Below, one piece after another: positions 45,352 to 52,950 of a stretch of 64,000 bases of DNA. The notes below the pieces were generated by a model that ran no database searches, was not told the origin of the DNA, and saw only the letters and a program-made list of their open reading frames with translations. The stretch's first letter is position 1. Each line of letters begins with the position of its first letter. Source of the stretch: Ilyomonas sp965199905 (GTDB lineage: Bacteria > Bacteroidota > Bacteroidia > Chitinophagales > Chitinophagaceae); the NCBI GenBank assembly GCA_965199905.1, contig OZ241366.1, forward strand, positions 1,736,001-1,800,000. Direction: 5' to 3'. The position numbers were made by a program, and so were the translations under genes.

Positions 45352-45654
45352 GTGAACCATTTGAACTCCTTAATTATATTTATTAATTATTTTAAAATCT
45401 ATAACTTGAATATTTCAAACAATATATGGCTTATTATTATTAGCATACTGCTATCAGGGCTTTTAGTTGTGCAATGCATTTCTTTTTTTCAACCCGAAAA
45501 AAGTAAAGCAAATAAATACAATGCTAACATACAATCCGTTATTAGGGATGTTTTGATTGCCGCTTTGCAAAAAGGGCAAATTTTGTGGGCTATCGTTGGT
45601 CTGGTCTTTTTAATAGTAATTATAAGATGCCAGCTAAATACGATTTTCAGCTAA
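45352..45654 (+). CDS. Possible two-TM hypothetical protein in AT-rich island
   Basis: 100 codons if a GTG at 45352 is used; no ATG is available in frame nearby. Two hydrophobic stretches are seen: IWLIIISILLSGLLVVQCISF (about 25-45) and ILWAIVGLVFLIVIIR (about 77-92), separated by a charged loop with ANKYNANIQSVIRDVLIAALQKG. The composition is much more AT-rich than the neighbours. The next frame's ATG (45627) overlaps its 3' end by 28 bases. No family recognised. It could be the N-terminal part of a now frameshifted longer protein. Confidence 0.4.
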   Translation: MNHLNSLIIFINYFKIYNLNISNNIWLIIISILLSGLLVVQCISFFQPEKSKANKYNANIQSVIRDVLIAALQKGQILWAIVGLVFLIVIIRCQLNTIFS

Positions 45655-45879
45655 TCCAAAACTTGTTCTCTCTATTTAAAAGTTGGAGTGGCTTAGGATG
45701 GTTTTTGTTTTTTGTTGTAACTTTTTTTCAGCGATATTTCTCACAAGTTCAAAAGTTTATCAAAATCGTCAAATAAAAAGTATAAGGATGAAATTGATTT
45801 AAAAGAAAGAGAGAAAAATGTTTTAGAAAGTGAGATAAAATTGTTTAAAGCAAATGCTAGCATTAAGAATTCAAAATGA
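45627..45879 (+). pseudogene. Frameshifted membrane/coiled-coil ORF
   Basis: From ATG 45627 the frame reads MPAKYDFQLIQNLFSLFKSW and then a TM stretch (LGWFLFFVVTFF). At the seven-T run 45722-45728 the sensible reading moves to another frame: SDISHKFKSLSKSSNKKYKD, then EIDLKEREKNVLESEIKLF and a stop at 45877. Without the shift the ORF ends at 45776 in a basic tail. The joined product would be a TM anchor plus coiled coil of about 84 residues. A sequencing error in the homopolymer is an alternative to real decay. Confidence 0.4.
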
Positions 45880-45954
45880 AATGGCTACACTACTGTTTTT
45901 ACTGATAATATTTAGCTGCATACACTTTTTATACAAAATGTTCTAATACCAACG

Positions 45955-46379
45955 ATGACATTATCCAACAAAGATTATCTTCTTCAGTTAAAGAAACGAC
46001 TATTCAATTTGGGGGAAAAATCTACGATTTCACCTACCGTTTATAAAACGAGCAAACTCCTGTTTGAGAAAACGTCTAAACTTCTTGAAAATGAGGAGAA
46101 TTTAGTTCTATGGTTATCAATTCAAAAGAATCAAAATCAAGAAATTAATTTAAAGATTATAGAACTTTTAGAAAATATAACGAACACTCGAAATTTAGAA
46201 TTGAAAGAAATATTCAAAGAGTATTTGCACATAATCACGATACAAGCCAGAAGCCAATACCGGGATTAATATTTTATGTTTTACCGATTATATTTTATAA
46301 GAATCAAGAAAAAAGGATTGTTGATAAAGTAAAAAATCATCCAAAAGACTTATTTAATAGCATACTTCTATACAACTAA
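45955..46379 (+). pseudogene. Frameshifted helical hypothetical protein
   Basis: ATG 45955 opens MTLSNKDYLLQLKKRLFNLG, a lysine/leucine/glutamate-rich helical protein that as it stands ends at 46269 (104 residues). Near 46216 (AAA of CAAAG) a one-base deletion would explain why the coding look continues in another frame: RVFAHNHDTSQKPIPGLI, then FYVLPIIFYKNQEKR, then VKNHPKDLFNSILLYN and a stop at 46377. The restored protein would be about 141 residues with a short hydrophobic segment. No family recognised. Same AT-rich island as the two ORFs before it. Confidence 0.4.
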
Positions 46380-46409
46380 TTTTCTTCCCGGCAATGCCTT
46401 CGCCCTAGC

Positions 46410-46655
46410 ACATTGCGGTGTTGCACTTTAAACCTGTTACATAAATAATTATCTTGCTTCCATGCCCGTTCGTAAATAGACTGCTGAGAAAGATGGAGTT
46501 TACTTCATCACGTTTACCTGTACCAACTGGATACCGTTGTTTCATCTTTAATGGGTATGATGCTTTGTACACATAAGTTTGGCGGATGGTACGATGAGCG
46601 TTTGCAGTGTGGCTGATGATATGAAACCGCAATGTCCCGGGGCGGAACATTGCGG
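46410..46655. repeat. Short inverted repeats ACATTGCGG...CCGCAATGT
   Basis: ACATTGCGG at 46410 is matched by CCGCAATGT at 46627-46635 and by another ACATTGCGG at 46647-46655. The last two form a hairpin over CCCGGGGCGGA. The 210 bases between hold no convincing gene; a minus-strand ORF of 81 codons here looks spurious. It could be a small mobile-element remnant or a terminator for the receptor gene that ends at 46678. Confidence 0.35.
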
Positions 46656-46677
46656 CGAAGAAAAAGATGTAACAATA

Positions 46678-48834
46678 TCAGAGTCTTATCTTGATACCAC
46701 CATTTACTACAAACCCATCGACCGGTGCATAAATGTCTCTGAAAACAGGATTGGTAATAGAACCGGTATAAATGGTATCAAATCTTGTTTGCCTGGTGTC
46801 TGTATAGTTTTCAAAGTTTATGAACACTGAAAAATGCTTCCATGTCTTTTCTCCCATAAGCCCAAACGTCCAGTATGATTTACCGATAGCTCCGTCATTA
46901 AGCTTTTGAGGACTGTAATAATAGGCTTCTGCACCTATCTTTAGTTTGCCTTCTATTTCATACATCAACACATTGTTCAGCCTATGTTTAGCTGTTAATG
47001 GAAACCAACTTTTGATGCCATTAAAATGCGTGTTTACATCTGTGTACGTATAGCCTAAAAACAATTTAAAATCATGATAAGTAAACCGAAGATTTGTTTC
47101 CATTCCTCTTGTATCTACATGACCATTCGCATTTACGAAGGCTAACAGTGACGCATTTGTAGTATCTAATGTTAATGGCTTATTCAGTTTTGTGTAAAAG
47201 AATAACTGGTTGATGGCGATGCTTACATTACCTATCCTAACCCGGTAGTTTATGTCAAAACTTCCACCGGCTGACCGTTCGTAAGTGGCTGTTTTTTTAT
47301 TGATAGGCAGAATGTTTTGAAACTGTATTCTTTCGGCTTCTTCATTAAATATAGTTGGTGTTTTGTAGCCTAATCCACCGCCTAATCTTGCCGTGAGTTT
47401 AGGTGTTGGCTTCAACATAGCTGAGATTCTTGGCAATAGCTGAAACCCGTGTTGCCTAACGTAATCGCCCCGGAGCCCGGTTTCTAAAGTGAACAGCTTG
47501 TTAGGCGTCCAGGTGTTTTGAGCGAATGTACCAATCGTAGTATAATGATAATCTCGTACAAGGTTATTGCTTTGCCTGTCCTCCGCAAAGTCATCTGTTA
47601 AGAGATTTGCGCCCAACACCCAATTTGTCTTCTCTTTATTATAATTAAAAGTGGCTTCTGAAAAGGTGGATTGCTGCAAGCCTTTAAAGATATAAGCCGG
47701 TATCTGAATGAAGCGGTTAAAGCGGCTATAGCTGTTTTTAAAATGCAATTGAGAGTTAGCGTTGACCTGATATACTAACTCTGCCTGCGTGGTAAACCTG
47801 TCTGTATTATTCTTTTCAAAGTAGCCTGGCTTTCCTTTTTTAATATAGTCGACACTACCACCAATGCGGTCTTCTGTAATATAGCTGAACCCAACGTTGG
47901 CTGTTATTTTATTACCATAAACAAAAAGCTTTGGATTGATGGTGTAGCGGTCAAATTTGGGAATGGCAGTTAAGCCAATGCCCGCAGGATCGTAAGGATT
48001 GCCGGTATTTCGTGAACCGAATACAGTGACCCCGATTTTTTTAAACTTCTGACTGTAAAAACCGCTGAGGTCGAGACCACCGGCTGTGGTAGCATTTGCC
48101 AGGAAGTTGATTTCTCTTTTGCTGGTTGGCGTTTTCGAAATCAGATTTACCAAACCGGCAATGGCGCCACCGCCGTATAAGGTAGAAGACGAACCTTTAA
48201 TCACTTCAATCTGCTTTAAATCTAAAGGCGCAACCTGCATTAAACTCAATCCTCCGGAAAAGCCGGAATACAAGGGAAAACCATCTCTCAATATCTGTGT
48301 GTACCTGCCATCTAATCCTTGTATCCTGATACTGGAATTGTATGAAGTGGCTGATGTTTGCTGTGTTTGTATGCCGGTACTTTCGTTTAATAACGTACGG
48401 ATGTCGCCCGGCTTCATGTTTCCTTTCTCTGTCAGCTCTTCGCCGGATATGGTTTCTACCCGTGTAGGAATATCGCTGATTGTCCGGCTGGTTCTTGTGC
48501 TGGTTACCACCACTTCGTTTTCGTCTTCTTTATCTGATTCTAATAAAACGATAACAGTGGTGTCAATTGAATGCCCCGTTTGAATTGTTACGGATTGTTG
48601 CAGTAAACCGACGAATGAAACTTGAATGGTATAACTGCCGTTGGGAATACCGGTGAATATGGCTAAGCCTGTGCTGTCGGCAACCGTTGTTTTGTGTAGA
48701 GATTGAATGGCAGCCGTAGCACCGTTAAGCGGCTGCTTGTCTTCACTGCTTTTTATAGATAACCGGATGATGTGCTGCGCCCAAATTTGTGTACAGGCGA
48801 GCAACACTATGCATAATGATAGTATAGCCTTCAT
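46678..48834 (-). CDS. TonB-dependent outer-membrane receptor
   Basis: 718 residues. Signal peptide MKAILSLCIVLLACTQIWAQ, then a carboxypeptidase-regulatory-like domain (about 22-95, with LNGATAAIQSLHKTTVADST and NGSYTIQVSFVGL). A TonB-box-like EVVVTSTR follows, then the plug domain (SDIPTRVETISGEEL, IRIQGLDGRYTQILRDG, KQIEVIKGSSSTLYGGGAIAG). A 22-strand type barrel ends in VVNGGIKIRL, with a weak non-aromatic terminal residue. Family knowledge: such short receptors without SusD partners import metal complexes, vitamins or siderophores. The small cysteine-bearing partner just upstream suggests metal, which is inference only. Confidence 0.93.
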   Translation of the reverse strand: MKAILSLCIVLLACTQIWAQHIIRLSIKSSEDKQPLNGATAAIQSLHKTTVADSTGLAIFTGIPNGSYTIQVSFVGLLQQSVTIQTGHSIDTTVIVLLESDKEDENEVVVTSTRTSRTISDIPTRVETISGEELTEKGNMKPGDIRTLLNESTGIQTQQTSATSYNSSIRIQGLDGRYTQILRDGFPLYSGFSGGLSLMQVAPLDLKQIEVIKGSSSTLYGGGAIAGLVNLISKTPTSKREINFLANATTAGGLDLSGFYSQKFKKIGVTVFGSRNTGNPYDPAGIGLTAIPKFDRYTINPKLFVYGNKITANVGFSYITEDRIGGSVDYIKKGKPGYFEKNNTDRFTTQAELVYQVNANSQLHFKNSYSRFNRFIQIPAYIFKGLQQSTFSEATFNYNKEKTNWVLGANLLTDDFAEDRQSNNLVRDYHYTTIGTFAQNTWTPNKLFTLETGLRGDYVRQHGFQLLPRISAMLKPTPKLTARLGGGLGYKTPTIFNEEAERIQFQNILPINKKTATYERSAGGSFDINYRVRIGNVSIAINQLFFYTKLNKPLTLDTTNASLLAFVNANGHVDTRGMETNLRFTYHDFKLFLGYTYTDVNTHFNGIKSWFPLTAKHRLNNVLMYEIEGKLKIGAEAYYYSPQKLNDGAIGKSYWTFGLMGEKTWKHFSVFINFENYTDTRQTRFDTIYTGSITNPVFRDIYAPVDGFVVNGGIKIRL

Positions 48835-48887
48835 ACTTGTGGTAAGAAATTAAATCAGGAAATAAACAGGTGAACCGGTAAGATTAA

Positions 48888-49193
48888 CTAAGTTGTTCGG
48901 GGAGGCTGAAGAAAAGAAAAGGAATACCCTGATTTGGCAGGAATGGAATATGTGTTATACGTAGGTTTTTGGTGAGTTGGCAAGGGTTGAGTGCAAATAG
49001 TTTCCTCGTTAACGGTAAAGCCATGTGAGGCAGCACATATTGAAAAAGGGGTACAGCCATTACATTCTTTGATGGGCTTCTGTTTCGAATCCTGGCCCAT
49101 TTGCTCTTGTTCCCCGCACTTATCAAAGAGACTGCAAGGCACAAGGGAACAGAATAAAATATACAGTGATAATATGAGTATTAAAATTCGCAA
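48888..49193 (-). CDS. DUF6660-like small exported protein next to a TonB receptor
   Basis: 101 residues. N-terminal hydrophobic signal (ILILILSLYILFCSLVPC) followed by LFDKCGEQEQMGQDSK and a cysteine cluster ECNGCTPFSICAASHGFTV. The order (signal, acidic/amide-rich linker, C-x2-C-(S/T)PF-x2-C, then GF) resembles small proteins found before TonB receptors in Bacteroidota, usually annotated DUF6660, where the block is CSPFCxCxCC. Two of the usual cysteines are not present here. It precedes the receptor by 53 bases on the same strand, so both are probably in one unit. A metal-sensing or metal-carrying role is conceivable but unproven. Confidence 0.6.
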   Translation of the reverse strand: MRILILILSLYILFCSLVPCSLFDKCGEQEQMGQDSKQKPIKECNGCTPFSICAASHGFTVNEETICTQPLPTHQKPTYNTYSIPAKSGYSFSFLQPPRTT

Positions 49194-49374
49194 TTGAAGG
49201 CAAAAGTAAATATAACATACAGTATGAAAATTAAAAAAGCTGCAACGTTTGTTTCATTTTGCTGTACTGTATATTTTGGCTGTATTGGGATTGCAGCACT
49301 GACAAAACAGAAGCCGAAGGAAAAACGTTCAACCCTACTTTGTGGTTGCGGAATATGGTGTAATGTGCCTGTTT

Positions 49375-49418
49375 CCCCGGATTGCATCCGGGGTTATTAT
49401 GTTCAATCCCTGCGGGAT
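49375..49418. repeat. Pair of small GC palindromes
   Basis: CCCCGGATTGCATCCGGGG (49375-49393) and ATCCCTGCGGGAT (49406-49418) stand side by side between the DUF6660-like start and hisD end. Similar CCCCGG/CCGGGG plus CCCTGCGGG pairs recur in intergenic DNA of this phylum (recollection). They may help terminate hisD, which ends at 49479. Confidence 0.5.
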
Positions 49419-49478
49419 GTTGTAGGTTTATTAAAACCGGTGCGGCAATGTGGCGGGAAAGAAAACGATTCCCGTTCT

Positions 49479-50771
49479 TTACACATCCAGCCTGATACTG
49501 ACTGCTTTTGCATGCGCGTCTAACCCTTCTGCCATTGCCATGTTGATTACGGTAGCGGCTATATTTTGCAATCCTTCCCTTGTGGCTTTCTGGTAGGTGA
49601 TCTTCTTTACAAAACTATCTACGCTTACGCCGCTGTATGTTTTGGCAAAGCCATTGGTTGGCAATGTATGGTTGGTGCCGCTGGCATAATCGCCGGCGCT
49701 TTCCGGTGAATATTTCCCGATAAAAACAGAACCGGCATTGATGATTCCATCTGCCATTTCATCTTCATTATTGCAGCTAATAATAAGATGCTCGGGTGCG
49801 TAGGCATTTACGATATCGGCAGCATCGCTCATGTTTTTTACCAACACGAGGCGGCTGTTTTCCAAAGCGAGGGCAGCGATGGTTTTACGCTCTAATGTTT
49901 CTAACTGTTTGCCTGTTTCCTTGATGACGTTTTGAATAAGTTCTTCGCTTGTTGTTACCAATACTACCTGGCTGTCGGCACCATGCTCTGCCTGCGAAAG
50001 AAGGTCGGCCGCCACAAAGGAAGCATTGGCGGTTTCATCTGCCAGCACACACACTTCGCTGGGACCAGCAGGCATATCGATGGCAATGCCTTCGCCCTGC
50101 ACCAGACTTTTTGCGCAGGTAACATATTGATTGCCGGGACCAAAAATTTTATACACGGCAGGTACCGTTTCCGTGCCATACGCCATGGCGCCAATGGCCT
50201 GCACGCCGCCCATTTTATACACTTGTGTAATGCCTGCCACGCCGGCTGCATAGAGGATAGCGGGGTGCAAATTGCCGTCTTTGCCGGGCGGTGAACAAAG
50301 CACAACCTGACGGCAGCCTGCCAGCCTTGCCGGGATGCCAAGCATGAGGATGGTGGAAAACAGGGGCGCCGTGCCACCGGGAATGTAGAGCCCGACTTTT
50401 TCGATGCCCACCGACTTGCGCCAGCAAGTCATGCCGGATATCGTTTCAATTATTTCCGGTGGTGTTATTTGTGTTTGGTGAAACGTGGTGATGTTGGCAG
50501 CGGCGGCTTGAATGGCTGTTTTTAACTCAGGGCTAACCGCCGATTCTGCGTTTGTCATTTCCTCTTCGCTTACTCTGAAATCAGTCAACAATACACCATC
50601 GAATTGTTGTGTGAAACGCCGGATGGCTTCATCGCCTTTGGCTTTTACTTCAGCCAGTATTGCGCTTACTTTTCCGGATAATGATGCCGTATCGAAAGAA
50701 GGGCGCTTGAGTAAGACTTCCCATCCGCCCGGCGGTAGTATTGCAAGGTCTCTGGCATCTATCAGTTGCAT
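49479..50771 (-). CDS. hisD: Histidinol dehydrogenase
   Basis: 430 residues from MQLIDARDLAILPPGGW; an ATG at 50801 would add ten basic residues not seen in the family. Conserved blocks: VGLYIPGGTAPLFSTILML, DMPAGPSEVCVLADE (NAD and zinc region), LLSQAEHGADSQVVLVT, AYAPEHLII and GDYASGTNHTLPT. Catalyses the last two steps of histidine synthesis, L-histidinol to L-histidine with two NAD+ (family knowledge). It follows hisG by 121 bases, but no further his gene follows it, since the DUF6660-like gene comes next. Confidence 0.96.
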   Translation of the reverse strand: MQLIDARDLAILPPGGWEVLLKRPSFDTASLSGKVSAILAEVKAKGDEAIRRFTQQFDGVLLTDFRVSEEEMTNAESAVSPELKTAIQAAAANITTFHQTQITPPEIIETISGMTCWRKSVGIEKVGLYIPGGTAPLFSTILMLGIPARLAGCRQVVLCSPPGKDGNLHPAILYAAGVAGITQVYKMGGVQAIGAMAYGTETVPAVYKIFGPGNQYVTCAKSLVQGEGIAIDMPAGPSEVCVLADETANASFVAADLLSQAEHGADSQVVLVTTSEELIQNVIKETGKQLETLERKTIAALALENSRLVLVKNMSDAADIVNAYAPEHLIISCNNEDEMADGIINAGSVFIGKYSPESAGDYASGTNHTLPTNGFAKTYSGVSVDSFVKKITYQKATREGLQNIAATVINMAMAEGLDAHAKAVSIRLDV

Positions 50772-50892
50772 AGTTTTCTTTTTTAAATTCACAAGAAGCA
50801 TGTGTCGTTTCGATAATAATTCATGTGCAAAATAAGTAATGCTTTACATCATCCTATTGAGCTTACCCACATCGTACATCTGACATCTAATA

Positions 50893-51765
50893 TCAAATCA
50901 CCATCTTTTCTATGGGTATCACCAATATTCCCTGTGCACCTCTTTCTTTTAGTTGTTCAATGATATCCCAGAACTGGTCTTCGCTCAATACGCTGTGAAC
51001 ACTGTGCCAGCCTTTCTCTGCCAGCGGCAGCACTGTAGGGCTTTTCATGCCGGGCAATAAGGCAATGATTTCTTCCAGCTTATCATCGGGCGCGTTCAAT
51101 AAAATATATTTATTGTTGCGCGCCTTTTTTACTGCCTGTATGCGAAACAGCAGGCGGTTTAGTATCGCTTCCTTCTCTGCAGAAAGAGCTTTGTTTTTTA
51201 TAAGCACCGCTTGTGATTTTAGTATCACTTCGGTTTCTTTCAGTCCATTCATAAACAGCGTGGAGCCACTGCTTACCAGGTCGCAGATGGCATGCGCCAA
51301 ACCAATACCAGGCGCTATTTCCACGCTTCCGCTGATCTCGTGCGTATCGGCTTCAATTCCTTTTTGCTGTAAAAATTTCTTTACTAAAACCGGGTAGCTT
51401 GTGGCTATGCGTTTGCCCTGCAAAAAATGCGCGCCTTCATACACATCATTTTTATCAACGGCAATGGACAGCCTGCATTTGCCAAAGCCAAGCGCCTCCA
51501 CTACATCTATGTCTTTCTCTTTTTCATACACTACATTCTCGCCCACAAAACCAATGTCTGCCACAGCATCCTCCACATATTGCGGAATGTCGTCATCGCG
51601 CAGAAAAAAGATTTCCATCGGGAAATTTGCCACTTCACTTTTAAGTTTGTTCATGCCGTTGCCAACGTCGATGCCGCATTCTTTCAGCAGCTTAACCGAG
51701 TCATCATTAAGCCGTCCCGATTTCTGTATGGCGAGCTTCAGCACGGCGGTGTTTTGCTTGTTCAT
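50893..51765 (-). CDS. hisG: ATP phosphoribosyltransferase, long form
   Basis: 290 residues. Catalytic part: LKLAIQKSGRLNDDSVKLL, FLRDDDIPQYVEDAVADIGFVG and the PRPP loop DLVSSGSTLFMNGL. The C-terminal regulatory domain (about 215-290; KYILLNAPDDKLEEIIALLPG, SPTVLPLAEKGWHSVHSVL) makes it the HisG-long type, which binds histidine and needs no HisZ. First step of histidine synthesis (family knowledge). The start codon lies directly behind a terminator hairpin and a leader peptide rich in histidine codons, so it is probably controlled by attenuation. Confidence 0.96.
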   Translation of the reverse strand: MNKQNTAVLKLAIQKSGRLNDDSVKLLKECGIDVGNGMNKLKSEVANFPMEIFFLRDDDIPQYVEDAVADIGFVGENVVYEKEKDIDVVEALGFGKCRLSIAVDKNDVYEGAHFLQGKRIATSYPVLVKKFLQQKGIEADTHEISGSVEIAPGIGLAHAICDLVSSGSTLFMNGLKETEVILKSQAVLIKNKALSAEKEAILNRLLFRIQAVKKARNNKYILLNAPDDKLEEIIALLPGMKSPTVLPLAEKGWHSVHSVLSEDQFWDIIEQLKERGAQGILVIPIEKMVI

Positions 51766-51772
51766 TTTTATA

Positions 51773-51804
51773 AAAATAAAAAAGGCTTACTGTTGTAGTA
51801 AGCC
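51773..51804 (-). terminator. Attenuator terminator of the his operon
   Basis: On the minus strand, GGCTTACT and AGTAAGCC form a perfect eight-pair stem over ACAAC, followed by TTTTTTATTTTT. It lies between the leader peptide stop (51838) and the hisG ATG (51765), and ends only about eight bases before that ATG. A terminator in front of its own operon is the mark of attenuation. Confidence 0.88.
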
Positions 51805-51837
51805 CGAATGATATGATGATGCACACAACCACTCCAC

Positions 51838-51888
51838 TTACACACAGAATGCGCAATGGTGCTGATGGATAGAATGCATTTGTTTCAT
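51838..51888 (-). CDS. hisL: Histidine leader peptide
   Basis: A 16-codon ORF, MKQMHSIHQHHCAFCV, ending TAA. Histidines are at 5, 8, 10 and 11, so four of seven consecutive codons are His. It lies 72 bases before hisG and just before the terminator hairpin. The predicted promoter (-7 at 51893-51900) places the RNA start at or within a few bases of this ATG, so translation may begin leaderless or at the second ATG (51879, MHSIHQHH). Known his attenuators work the same way: scarce charged His-tRNA stalls the ribosome on such codons and lets an antiterminator form. Confidence 0.82.
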   Translation of the reverse strand: MKQMHSIHQHHCAFCV

Positions 51889-51892
51889 GCCG

Positions 51893-51923
51893 CAAAAATA
51901 GAGGGATACAAACATCTCCCAAA
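51893..51923 (-). promoter_or_regulatory. Promoter of the his leader/operon
   Basis: Minus strand TTTG at 51923-51920, a 19-base spacer, then TATTTTTG at 51900-51893. This is an exact match to the Bacteroidota housekeeping consensus TTTG-N19-TAnnTTTG. It stands directly before the leader peptide. Confidence 0.75.
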
Positions 51924-52046
51924 TTAATTCCCTGTTAATGAGGTTTTGCATGAAGTTGTTTCTGTTACACATCTAATATCCGCATCTTACATCGCCCATA
52001 ACATGGCTTTAAATTCGCTTGTGCAGCTATTATAAAACATTTGTTC

Positions 52047-52814
52047 ATGGCGACAGTTCTGATTACCGGCGCAAGCAGTGGCATTGGCAAAGACCTCGCG
52101 CAAATATTTGCATCGAAGAAAAACGATTTGATTCTTGTAGCGCGAAGCAAAGAAACGCTTCATAACATGGCTGTCGATTTTGAGCAGAGATATGGAATCA
52201 GGGTGAATGTTTTCGATATCGATTTATCGCAGCCGGGAAGTGCCGTTCAGTTATATAATGGTATAAAAGACATCAAAACCAACATTGATATTTTGATAAA
52301 CAATGCAGGCGTTGGCATGTATGGTGATGCCGTTGATATGGAAGTTGAAAAGGTAAGCCACATGCTTATGCTGAACATTGCCAGCGTTACAGAACTTTCA
52401 CTTCTGTTTGCCCACGATATGAAGGAAGCGCGCAGGGGAAAAATCCTCAACATCAGCTCTACGGCTGCGTTTCAGCCCACGCCTTACTTAGCAGCTTATG
52501 GCGCCAGCAAAGCGTACGTTTTGCAGTTCGGCGAAGCCTTGCATATCGAGCTGAAGAAGTATGGCGTAACTGTAGTAACGGTTTGCCCAGGACCTACAGA
52601 AACCGGTTTTGCCAAAGGCGCAAACATGGAACATTCCACTATGTTTAAAGCGGGCGTAATGTCGAGCAAACACGTGGCGAAAGGAGCTTATAATGCTTTA
52701 CAAAAAAACCGGATGACAGCCATACTGGGATTGAAAAATATATTGCTCGCTACGTCCGTTCGCTTTTTTCCACGTTCCTGGATAGCTTCTATTGGCGGTA
52801 AAATGATGAAATGA
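52047..52814 (+). CDS. Short-chain dehydrogenase/reductase, DltE/SadH-like
   Basis: 255 residues from MATVLITGASSGIG; a TTG two codons earlier is less likely than this ATG. NAD(P) loop TGASSGIG at 7-14, NNAG at 85-88, catalytic Ser138 (NISSTAAF) and Tyr151/Lys155 (AAYGASKAY). After the catalytic tyrosine comes CPGPTETGFAKGANM. The C-terminal ATSVRFFPRSWIASIGGKMMK is hydrophobic and basic, as in SDRs that sit on membranes. The arginine in VARS at the end of strand 2 favours NADP(H). Substrate not predictable. It diverges from the his operon and converges with the arginase-family gene. Confidence 0.9.
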   Translation: MATVLITGASSGIGKDLAQIFASKKNDLILVARSKETLHNMAVDFEQRYGIRVNVFDIDLSQPGSAVQLYNGIKDIKTNIDILINNAGVGMYGDAVDMEVEKVSHMLMLNIASVTELSLLFAHDMKEARRGKILNISSTAAFQPTPYLAAYGASKAYVLQFGEALHIELKKYGVTVVTVCPGPTETGFAKGANMEHSTMFKAGVMSSKHVAKGAYNALQKNRMTAILGLKNILLATSVRFFPRSWIASIGGKMMK

Positions 52815-52830
52815 TTTTGGTTGTAGGATG

Positions 52831-52931
52831 TATTAGGTAGTATGTATTAAGTAGTATGTAATAAGATAAACAGCCGGTGTTATTCAATCGCCGGCTGTTT
52901 GTCATAATACCTAATACATACTACTTAATAC
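52831..52931. terminator. Bidirectional terminator nested in AT-rich inverted repeats
   Basis: Perfect ten-base arms AAACAGCCGG (52868-52877) and CCGGCTGTTT (52891-52900) with a 13-base loop stand between two convergent genes. On either side lie AT-rich, roughly inverted copies of GTATTAAGTAGTATGTATTA (52831-52865 and 52903-52931), a motif that comes back at 63219-63382. Confidence 0.85.
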
Positions 52932-52950
52932 AATTTTCTTACTACAATTC

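Noticed and set aside
46405..46650. Minus-strand ORF of 81 codons
   Set aside because: Lies within the inverted-repeat block, has no recognisable family and unusual composition for this genome.
49194..49523. Plus-strand ORF of 109 codons overlapping the hisD end
   Set aside because: Starts with TTG, runs over the GC palindrome pair and into hisD on the opposite strand, and has no family features.
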